Assembly: GCA_964521575.1 (NCBI GenBank)
Contig: CAZFSR010000006.1
Coordinates: 62,001 to 126,000 of the forward strand
DNA length: 64,000 nt
Direction: 5' to 3'
Source of the DNA: 79-D21 sp964521575
GTDB taxonomy: Bacteria; Synergistota; Synergistia; Synergistales; 79-D21
In this document: positions 51,359 to 58,693 of the stretch, one piece after another
How positions within the stretch are numbered: position 1 is the first letter of the stretch
Layout of the letters: each line of letters starts with the position of its first letter
Made by a program: the position numbers and the translations under genes
The notes under the pieces: generated by a model
The model's database searches: none
What the model saw: the letters and a program-made list of their open reading frames with translations, nothing else
Told to the model about the DNA's origin: nothing

Positions 51359-52661
51359 GCCACGGTACCTCGGATTTCTCAAGACCGAGGAGGACCTCGC
51401 CATCGGCAAGGCCGATACGATCGTGGTCGAGACCGCACGCGGCAGGGAACTCGGAATTGTAGCCGGCCCAATCGGCCTCGAGCAGGAAGAACGATACCGG
51501 AAAGCTCCCTCCGGAGAACAGGCAGAAGGGGGCCAGAAAACAAGCATACCCACGGAGGATGTTCGTTTTGTCGGCTTTCCGTTACCCGAAGAAACGGAAA
51601 CCCTCCGTGAAAGCTCCGCGGAGGAAGCCGCGATTCTCCTTAAAGCAAGGGAAATCCTGAAGTCCCACAACCTTCCCATGAAACTTGTGGACGTGGAGTA
51701 TCTTCTTGACCGGTCAAAGCTTTTCTTTTACTTCACGGCGGAACAGCGCATCGATTTCCGAGGCTTTGTGCGGGACCTCGCTAGAGAGTTTAAAACGCGC
51801 ATCGAACTCAGGCAGATCGGCGGACGTGACGAGGCCAAAGTTGCCGCGGGACTTTCCCAATGCGGCATGCCGTGTTGTTGCAGCACATGGCTCAACCGGT
51901 TCGAACCCATATGCATCAAGATGGTCAAACAGCAAAACCTGGCCCTGAACCCCACAAAGATTTCGGGAATTTGCGGGCGTCTCATGTGTTGTATGGGATA
52001 CGAGCACACCACTTACCAGGAACTCTGGAAGGGACTCCCGAACCCCGGAACGAAACTTAAGTCACAGACAGGAGAAACCTACCTGATTTCGGGTGTCGAT
52101 TTGATGGGAAAATCTCTTCGTGTCTTCTGTCCTGACCGAACTGAACTTCTTGTTCCCGTGGCGGAATTCCCGAAATTCAGGGATGCGATCCAAAAGGGAG
52201 AAGCTTGGGAACCTCAACGCGATGAAGTCGTCCCTCTCCCGTTTGACACGCTTCTCCAGGAGGCCGTCACGGACTCGGAAACGATCCTCGAAGACGGGAC
52301 TTGCTTACCTGAGAAAACTGCACGACCCAAGCTTGGGCATTCACACTCCAGGGATAGAGTCGCTCGGCGAAGCGGAGAAAGAGGACCTCGCGAGAGGGCG
52401 GAATCGCCCCGTCCCAACGTCGCGGCCCGACCGATGCCCGATAGAGCCGCAGCCGTCACGGAGCAGGAATCGGTCAAAAGAAGGCGCCCGCGGCGAAAAA
52501 AGAGGAAAAACCCGACTCCCGTCTCGGTGACCGAGTCGGCGAAGCCGAGCCTTGAGAACAAGCCTCAAACCGCCGAAACTCCAGTTCCAGGTCCTGAGAA
52601 ACCCCGCAGGAAACGAAACACAAGGCGGCGTAAACCACATAGACCCGCAACTGAAGAATAA
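51330..52661 (+). CDS. ricT: RicT/YaaT family PSP1 protein
   Basis: RicT works with RicA and RicF in Bacillus, where the complex binds iron-sulfur clusters and guides RNase Y mRNA cleavage. The 443-residue protein has the PSP1 core with GGRDEAKVAAGLSQCGMPCC, FEPICIKMVKQQNLALNPTK and SGICGRLMCCMGYEH, giving clustered cysteines. A long tail (about residues 325-443) is Pro, Arg and Lys rich, with several RRKR-type blocks, not typical of Bacillus RicT and perhaps RNA-binding. TTG 51330 starts inside holB. Confidence 0.92.
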   Translation: MKTFLILYGKPRYLGFLKTEEDLAIGKADTIVVETARGRELGIVAGPIGLEQEERYRKAPSGEQAEGGQKTSIPTEDVRFVGFPLPEETETLRESSAEEAAILLKAREILKSHNLPMKLVDVEYLLDRSKLFFYFTAEQRIDFRGFVRDLAREFKTRIELRQIGGRDEAKVAAGLSQCGMPCCCSTWLNRFEPICIKMVKQQNLALNPTKISGICGRLMCCMGYEHTTYQELWKGLPNPGTKLKSQTGETYLISGVDLMGKSLRVFCPDRTELLVPVAEFPKFRDAIQKGEAWEPQRDEVVPLPFDTLLQEAVTDSETILEDGTCLPEKTARPKLGHSHSRDRVARRSGERGPRERAESPRPNVAARPMPDRAAAVTEQESVKRRRPRRKKRKNPTPVSVTESAKPSLENKPQTAETPVPGPEKPRRKRNTRRRKPHRPATEE

Positions 52662-52698
52662 TTTAGCCTTATAAAAGGATAGTCGGAGGTGAACCTTA

Positions 52699-53646
52699 CT
52701 GGAACTTTTCGACCGCTTCAGGAAAGGGCTGAAAGAAGTACGGACACGCTGGGGGAGCTCTCTAACCCATCTCCTTGCGGATACAGCCGAAGATGCCGAC
52801 TTCTGGGAGAGAATAGAAGAAGCGTTGATTTCGGGGGATGTCGGGGTTGAGCTTTCCGAAAAGCTTGTCGCTGACTTCCGCAGGCTGAGGGAAAAGCCCG
52901 GCCCGAAGGATTTACCTGCAAACGAGCTTTTCGGGAAGCAGCTGGAAAGACTCTTTTTGAAGGATCCAATGAACGGCATGCCTCTTCGCCTTGAGGGAAA
53001 GCCCTCCATCGTCCTCCTTGCGGGAGTCAACGGCAGCGGAAAAACGACCACTGCGGGCAAGCTGGCTTCCCAATTCGCTAAGATGGGGAAAAGTGTTGTT
53101 TTGGCTGCCGCCGACACTTATCGAGCCGCGGCAATCGAGCAGCTGAAGATTTGGAGTGACCGCTCCGGGGCACGGCTTATCAGCCACGGCCCTGGTAGCG
53201 ATCCTGCAGCGGTCGTCTTCGATGCGATACAATCCGCAAAAGCGAGCGGCGCCGACCTCGTTGTCGCGGATACCGCAGGTCGACTCCACACCCGTCACAA
53301 CCTCATGGAAGAGCTCAAGAAGATTGCTAGGGTCGTCGAACGGGAAACACCTGCCGGAAGTTCCGAGTTCTTGCTTGTCCTTGACGCGGTCATGGGGCAG
53401 AATGCCTTTCAGCAGGCAAGGGTGTTCGGAGAAGCGCTTCCCCTGTCGGGAATTGTCCTTACCAAGTATGACAATACTGCAAAGGGGGGCGTGATCCTTT
53501 CCGTCGTTCATGAACTTGGCTTGCCGGTCCGCTATGTCGGCCTGGGAGAGGGGTTGGAAGATCTTGCTCTCTTCAGGCCCACAGAATTTGTCGAAGCCCT
53601 TCTGGGATTGCCGGAAGGCGCCTTGTCGAAAGGAGACCTTCCTTAA
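52699..53646 (+). CDS. ftsY: Signal recognition particle receptor FtsY, with CTG start
   Basis: FtsY docks ribosome-SRP complexes at the membrane. The 315-residue protein has the NG-domain pattern: N-terminal helices (ELFDRFRKGLKEVRTRWG, LISGDVGVELSEKL), P-loop LLAGVNGSGKTTTAGKLA near residue 110, AADTYRAAAIEQL, VADTAGRLH and LTKYDNTAKGG. No ATG, GTG or TTG occurs in frame between the stop at 52690 and TTG 52825. CTG 52699 follows GGAGGTGA at 6-7 nt and gives the expected N domain, so CTG is the likely start. The acidic A domain is absent. Confidence 0.93.
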   Translation: MELFDRFRKGLKEVRTRWGSSLTHLLADTAEDADFWERIEEALISGDVGVELSEKLVADFRRLREKPGPKDLPANELFGKQLERLFLKDPMNGMPLRLEGKPSIVLLAGVNGSGKTTTAGKLASQFAKMGKSVVLAAADTYRAAAIEQLKIWSDRSGARLISHGPGSDPAAVVFDAIQSAKASGADLVVADTAGRLHTRHNLMEELKKIARVVERETPAGSSEFLLVLDAVMGQNAFQQARVFGEALPLSGIVLTKYDNTAKGGVILSVVHELGLPVRYVGLGEGLEDLALFRPTEFVEALLGLPEGALSKGDLP

Positions 53647-54968
53647 TGATCGAGCGTTACGAAACGGAGGAAATGAAACGGATATGGTCGGAAGAAAACC
53701 GTTTCCGGAAATGGCTGGATGTCGAGCTTGCGGTTTGTGAAGCCTGGACAGAGGAAGGCCGCATTCCGGAGGAAGCGATGAAGGTCATCCGCAACAAAGC
53801 CGAGTTCGACCTCGGAAGGATTGCCGAAATCGAAGCCAAGACCCATCATGACGTTATCGCTTTCGTCAGTGCCGTAGCTGAAAAAATCGGTCCGGAAGGA
53901 CGATATGTCCATCTCGGGCTGACAAGCAGCGATATCGTCGATACGGCAGGATCTCTTTTGATCCTGGAAGCCCTTGATGTCCTGGCAGGCTCCCTCCGCG
54001 AATTTTCCTGCCTCGTGCTGGAAAAGGCCCGACAATATCGCCACGCCCTCTGTGTGGGCCGGACTCACGGCATCCACGGAGAACCGACAACCTTCGGGCT
54101 GAAGCTATTGAACTGGTATTCCGAGTTGCAGAGAGACATGGAACGTCTCGATTTGGCACGCCGGCACATCTGCGTCGGGAAAATTTCAGGTGCTGTCGGC
54201 ACCTATGCCCATTGTCCGCCTCACATTGAACAAAAGGTCTGCTCAAGATTGGGGCTTAAGCGGGCGGAAGTCTCGAACCAGATTCTTCAGAGGGATCGCC
54301 ATGCCGAAGTCTTGAGCGCGGTGGCCATACACGGGGCGACCCTGGAGAGGATCGCCACGGAAATCCGTCACCTCCAAAGGACCGAAGTGCTGGAAGCGGC
54401 GGAACCTTTTTCGAAAGGCCAGAAAGGATCATCGGCCATGCCCCACAAGAGGAACCCGATCCTTTCCGAAAGGGTCTGTGGAATGGCGCGCCTTCTTAGG
54501 GGCTATTCCGTTGCCGCGATGGAAAACATCGCCCTATGGCACGAAAGGGACATCAGCCACTCCTCCGTCGAGAGAATCGCTTGGCCAGACGCCTTCCATC
54601 TTGCGCATTATTGCCTCAGGACGATGTCCCGCATCATTGGGAACCTTCACGTCGATACGGGAAATATGGTTAAAAACCTTGAGCTGACCAAAGGACTTCT
54701 TTTCAGCCAAAGAGTCTTGCTTCACCTCATAGACGAAACAGGTGCGAGCCGCGAGGAAGCGTATTCGATCGTGCAGGAAAACGCCATGCGATGCTGGGCG
54801 GGCGAAGGACATCTCAAGGATCTTCTCGCTTCAGATGAAAGAGTCAGTCGCTTCATCGACGCAGCTTCCCTGGGGAAGTTGTTTGATTACACCTATTACA
54901 CCCGTTTTGTCGACGAGATTTTCTCCCGTTTCGAAGTAAGCGGGGAACTGCCCCAACAATACGATTGA
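53646..54968 (+). CDS. purB: Adenylosuccinate lyase
   Basis: PurB acts twice in purine synthesis, splitting SAICAR and adenylosuccinate. The 440-residue protein has HHDVIAFVSAVAEKIG, GLTSSDIVDTAGSL, the His region CVGRTHGIHGEPTTFG and the signature SSAMPHKRNPILSER near residues 262-276. ATG 53646 overlaps the ftsY stop by one base. Confidence 0.97.
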   Translation: MIERYETEEMKRIWSEENRFRKWLDVELAVCEAWTEEGRIPEEAMKVIRNKAEFDLGRIAEIEAKTHHDVIAFVSAVAEKIGPEGRYVHLGLTSSDIVDTAGSLLILEALDVLAGSLREFSCLVLEKARQYRHALCVGRTHGIHGEPTTFGLKLLNWYSELQRDMERLDLARRHICVGKISGAVGTYAHCPPHIEQKVCSRLGLKRAEVSNQILQRDRHAEVLSAVAIHGATLERIATEIRHLQRTEVLEAAEPFSKGQKGSSAMPHKRNPILSERVCGMARLLRGYSVAAMENIALWHERDISHSSVERIAWPDAFHLAHYCLRTMSRIIGNLHVDTGNMVKNLELTKGLLFSQRVLLHLIDETGASREEAYSIVQENAMRCWAGEGHLKDLLASDERVSRFIDAASLGKLFDYTYYTRFVDEIFSRFEVSGELPQQYD

Positions 54969-54981
54969 GGAGGTGCTCTCG

Positions 54982-55962
54982 ATGTCGCTTCCGGAAAGGA
55001 ACTTGGCCCTGGAACTTGTTCGGGCCACCGAGTCGGCGGCAATGGCCGCCGGGAGATGGATGGGCAGGGGAGACAAGAACGGCGCAGATGGGGCTGCGGT
55101 CAACGCAATGCGTTACATGCTGAACACGATCCGGATGGACGGAACGGTCGTCATCGGTGAGGGGGAGAAGGACGAGGCGCCGATGCTTTTCAACGGTGAG
55201 CATCTAGGAACCGGAGAGGAACCCAAGGTCGACATCGCCGTCGACCCGATAGACGGAACCAGGCTTCTTTCCCTAGGACGGCAGAATTCCATCAGTGTTG
55301 TCGCCCTCGCCGAGAAAGGCAGCATGTATTTCCCCGAACACATTTTTTACATGAACAAGATCGCAACAGGTCCCGAGGCTGCGCATGTCATCGATATCCG
55401 GTTGCCGATCTCCGAAAACATCCGAAGAGTCGCGAAAGCGAAGAGCAAGGCGGTCGAAGATGTGACCGTCGTGGTCCTCGACCGCCCACGGCACGAGGAT
55501 CTCATCGCGGAAATCCGGAGGGTCGGGGCCCGCATCAGGCTGATTTCCGACGGAGATATCGCCGGTGCGCTCATGACCTGCAAACCGGATGCCGGTATCG
55601 ATCTCCTCACAGGTATCGGCGGCTCCCCTGAGGCCGTCATTACAGCCTGCGCCCTCAAGTGCGTCGGCGGTTCGATCTTTTGCACCCTTTGGCCAAGAAA
55701 CGAGGAAGAAGCGCAAAAGTGCAAAGCGCTCGGAATGGACCTCGACAGGGTGCTCGGGATGGACGATCTTGTCAGGAGTGACAACGTCTTCTTCGCTGCG
55801 ACCGGCATCACGAATGGGGAACTGCTACAGGGCGTCCGTTACGAAGGGGACCACATCCGAACGCAGTCAATCGTCATGCGTTCCGCAAGCGGTACGATCC
55901 GTTACATCGAGGCGATACACAAACTCGCAAAGCTCGAAAAAATCAGTGGCATCGAATATTAG
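54982..55962 (+). CDS. glpX: Fructose-1,6-bisphosphatase class II
   Basis: GlpX removes the 1-phosphate of fructose bisphosphate in gluconeogenesis. The 326-residue protein has MGRGDKNGADGAAVNAMR, VIGEGEKDEAPML, the metal-binding VDPIDGTRLL, and SDGDIAGALM and GIGGSPEAVI. ATG 54982 follows GGAGGTG; GTG 54973 is also in frame but lies in the ribosome binding site. Confidence 0.96.
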   Translation: MSLPERNLALELVRATESAAMAAGRWMGRGDKNGADGAAVNAMRYMLNTIRMDGTVVIGEGEKDEAPMLFNGEHLGTGEEPKVDIAVDPIDGTRLLSLGRQNSISVVALAEKGSMYFPEHIFYMNKIATGPEAAHVIDIRLPISENIRRVAKAKSKAVEDVTVVVLDRPRHEDLIAEIRRVGARIRLISDGDIAGALMTCKPDAGIDLLTGIGGSPEAVITACALKCVGGSIFCTLWPRNEEEAQKCKALGMDLDRVLGMDDLVRSDNVFFAATGITNGELLQGVRYEGDHIRTQSIVMRSASGTIRYIEAIHKLAKLEKISGIEY

Positions 55963-55993
55963 CCCGTATGGCAACATAAGTCTGGAAAGCTGG

Positions 55994-56022
55994 TTGACGC
56001 GTCATTTTCACGATGTTATATT
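55994..56022 (+). promoter_or_regulatory. Promoter of the cold-shock gene
   Basis: TTGACG (55994-55999) and TATATT (56017-56022) have a 17-base spacer and a TG before the -10 box. Transcription would start near 56029, leaving a leader of about 55 bases. Confidence 0.8.
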
Positions 56023-56083
56023 CAGCTTGGAATTTTAACCTGCCTTCAGCAGGAAAATGAAAAAACCGGAGGGAAGCGAACCA

Positions 56084-56281
56084 ATGAAGGGAACAGTAAA
56101 ATGGTTCAATGCAACAAAGGGGTACGGGTTCATTACAACGGAAGAGGGAAAAGACGTGTTTGCCCATTACAGCGCCATCGAGATGGAAGGATTCAAGACC
56201 CTAGACGAAGGCCAAGCGGTGGAATTCGAGGTTGTTGAAGGCACAAAGGGTCCGCAGGCAGCACACATCCGCCCGCTCTAA
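56084..56281 (+). CDS. csp: Cold-shock domain protein
   Basis: This 65-residue nucleic-acid chaperone has the two RNP motifs KGYGFITTEEG and DVFAHYSAI. It starts MKGTVKWFNATKG at ATG 56084 with GGAGGG upstream; the longer frame from 56057 is not family-like. It has its own promoter and a strong terminator. Confidence 0.97.
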   Translation: MKGTVKWFNATKGYGFITTEEGKDVFAHYSAIEMEGFKTLDEGQAVEFEVVEGTKGPQAAHIRPL

Positions 56282-56292
56282 CTCCGACATTC

Positions 56293-56333
56293 AAGAATCG
56301 GCGGCCCTTTAAGCAGGCCGCCGATTCTTTTTG
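56293..56333. terminator. Bidirectional terminator between csp and hypF
   Basis: AAGAATCGGCGGCC (56293-56306) pairs perfectly with GGCCGCCGATTCTT (56316-56329), followed by TTTT on the plus strand. It lies between convergent genes and may serve both, though the minus-strand side has only a short T run. Confidence 0.88.
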
Positions 56334-56339
56334 TCATGG

Positions 56340-58604
56340 CTATTTCCACTTTTTGTGTCCCACGAATGCCTGCCCGACCGAGACGCATTCGTCATTCGGC
56401 GACAGGAGAGCGTGAAGAACCGGAACAAGCCCTCGACGTTTGATCTCGGCGATCACAAGGGAGAATAGACGTCTGTTTTGCCACACTCCCCCTGAGAGAG
56501 CGACCCTGCGCGAGCCGGTTTTTGCGGCAGCGAGGGTAGCAGCTTCACCTAGTGCCCTAGCAAGCCCGCCGTGAAAGGAAGCGGAAATCACACCTGCCGA
56601 TTGCCCAGGCTTCCTTTCGATAATGTCCCTGATCGCCGGCCTCCAGTCGAGCACGATTTTCCCTTCCGATTCGAAAACCGAAAAAGGCAGGCACCCGGAA
56701 CCTTTTGCAGCGGCCTCGAGATGCATGGGCGCCTGGCCGTCGAATGAGACCTCATCGCCAAACCCAAGCAAGGCAGAAACCCCGTCGAAAAGCCTGCCGC
56801 ACGAGGTCGTACGGACTCCCGCCTTAATCGAAACTCTTAAGGCTTCCGGATTCACTCCGGTCAGCTTGTCTCGCCTTTGAGCCAGTCGGTAGGCTTCCTC
56901 CGGAATACCGCTTTCGAAAAGCAGGGAGATGGCCGTACGCCATGGTTCACGGATGGCTCGCTCTCCTCCCGGAAGCGCAAAAGGATGCAAATGGCCTATC
57001 CTCTCGAATCCGTTCCCGTCACCCCAGAGGATCTCTCCTCCCCAAATCGTCCCGTCCGGGCCGTATCCTGTGCCGTCCAGGATCAGCCCAATCGCGGCAT
57101 CTTCGATCCCATTCTCGAATAGGCATGCCGCAAGATGAGCGTGGTGGTGCTGCACGGCAAGGGTTCCGCGCGGGTCGGGCAAAAAATCCCGGCAGATTCG
57201 AGTGGAAAGATAGAGCGGGTGCATATCGTGAACGAGAAACTGGGGAGTCACCGCATAAAGGGAGAGAAAATGTTCGAGTGCTTCCCGATAATATTCTGAA
57301 GCCGGCATTTCCTTAAGGTCTCCGAGATACTGGCTCGGGAAGAGTGAACCTTCGTGAGTCACGGAAAAGGTCGACTTCATTTCCCCCCCTGCAGCGAGGA
57401 TGGAAGGTCCTTTTTCAGGAAGGAAAAGGGGTTGTGGAACCACGCCACGGGCTCTTCGGACAAAAAAAGAACGATTCCCTGCCACAGACACGACGGAATC
57501 GTCTACCCTCATGCAGATTTCCCGGTCATGCATAAGGAAGCCGTCGACGATCTTCCCCATCTTCCTGATAACTTCGCCGTTATCGGCAATGATCGGTTCT
57601 TCGCTCCGGTTGGCGCTTGTCATGACAAGGACTTCAAGGTTTTCCAGCAGGAGGTGGTGCAATGGAGTATACGGCAGCATGACGCCGATCGAATCCATGC
57701 CAGGATTCAGCAAGGGTGAAAGTCCCGAACCCTGGCGCGCGGGGCACAAAACGATAGGGCGGCGTGACGAAGTCAGGCAATCCCTTCCCTTTTCAGTCAA
57801 GATTACATGCTTTTCCGCAACGGCAAGATCCCGCGCCATGATCGCGAAAGGTCGCAAGGGTCGCCGTTTTCTCGTTCGCAAGGTTTCAATGGGGACGTCA
57901 AGCCGGGCATCACAGGCAAGATGGAATCCCCCTAGCCCCTTGACCGCAAGAATTCCGCCTTTTTGAAGAAGTTGAACGGCAATTCCTATCGCGGTTTCTC
58001 CTTCTCCTAGTCTCCTGCCTTCCCTGTCGCATACCCAGAGATGAGGCCCGCAAGCCGGACAGGCATTCGGCTGAGCGTGGTAACGGCGGTCCGCTGGGTT
58101 ACGGTATTCGTCGGAACATTCCTTGCACATCTCGAACCGTGACATGGTCGTCATCGGCCTATCATACGGAAGGTCGCGGATGATCGAGAACCGCGGACCG
58201 CAAAGGGTGCAGTTCGTAAAGGGGTATCGGTATCGGCGGTTTTCCGGATCCCGCATGTCCTCAAGGCACGAATCGCAGGTCGCGATATCCGGTGGGATCA
58301 GGACCCTCCGGACAGATTTCGCTTCGCTTTTCTGAATTTCAAATGTTGCTGGGCCTGCCTTGACCCCTTCGGCCCGTTCAAGGCTTGTGATCGCATGGAT
58401 GTAAGCTGCCGTCGGGCACTCTCTCTGGAGGCGTCTCAGGAATGAGGAAAGTTGCTGCGGTTCCCCCCAGAGCTCAAGCTCGACACCTGAAGTCGTGTTC
58501 TTGACGAAGCCCGTCAGTCCTTCTTCGCGAGCGAGCCGGGAGCAGAAAGGCCTGAATCCAACACCCTGGACAACTCCACTGACTAAATATTTCGCTTTAT
58601 CCAT
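56340..58604 (-). CDS. hypF: Carbamoyltransferase HypF, [NiFe]-hydrogenase maturation
   Basis: HypF makes the carbamoyl donor for the cyanide ligands of [NiFe] hydrogenases. The 754-residue protein has an acylphosphatase domain (GVVQGVGFRPF near residues 14-24), zinc fingers (CDSC, CTLC, CKEC, CPAC), a YrdC-like domain (GGILAVKGLGGFHLACDA) and a Kae1-like C-terminal part (VQHHHAHLAACLFE, VALSGGVWQNRRLF). ATG 58604 follows GGAGGG at 9 nt; TTG 58613 lies too close. Other hyp genes are absent here. Confidence 0.96.
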   Translation of the reverse strand: MDKAKYLVSGVVQGVGFRPFCSRLAREEGLTGFVKNTTSGVELELWGEPQQLSSFLRRLQRECPTAAYIHAITSLERAEGVKAGPATFEIQKSEAKSVRRVLIPPDIATCDSCLEDMRDPENRRYRYPFTNCTLCGPRFSIIRDLPYDRPMTTMSRFEMCKECSDEYRNPADRRYHAQPNACPACGPHLWVCDREGRRLGEGETAIGIAVQLLQKGGILAVKGLGGFHLACDARLDVPIETLRTRKRRPLRPFAIMARDLAVAEKHVILTEKGRDCLTSSRRPIVLCPARQGSGLSPLLNPGMDSIGVMLPYTPLHHLLLENLEVLVMTSANRSEEPIIADNGEVIRKMGKIVDGFLMHDREICMRVDDSVVSVAGNRSFFVRRARGVVPQPLFLPEKGPSILAAGGEMKSTFSVTHEGSLFPSQYLGDLKEMPASEYYREALEHFLSLYAVTPQFLVHDMHPLYLSTRICRDFLPDPRGTLAVQHHHAHLAACLFENGIEDAAIGLILDGTGYGPDGTIWGGEILWGDGNGFERIGHLHPFALPGGERAIREPWRTAISLLFESGIPEEAYRLAQRRDKLTGVNPEALRVSIKAGVRTTSCGRLFDGVSALLGFGDEVSFDGQAPMHLEAAAKGSGCLPFSVFESEGKIVLDWRPAIRDIIERKPGQSAGVISASFHGGLARALGEAATLAAAKTGSRRVALSGGVWQNRRLFSLVIAEIKRRGLVPVLHALLSPNDECVSVGQAFVGHKKWK

Positions 58605-58630
58605 GATTGACAACCCTCCACACTGGGCGC

Positions 58631-58659
58631 ATTTTAAGTTAAGCGCAGCCTTGCCGCAA
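58631..58659 (-). promoter_or_regulatory. Probable promoter of hypF
   Basis: On the minus strand TTGCGG (58654-58659) and TAAAAT (58631-58636) are separated by 17 bases, giving a leader of about 20 bases before the hypF ATG. Confidence 0.65.
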
Positions 58660-58693
58660 GCTTCACGCCAGATCCGGGGAGGGAGAACTGACC

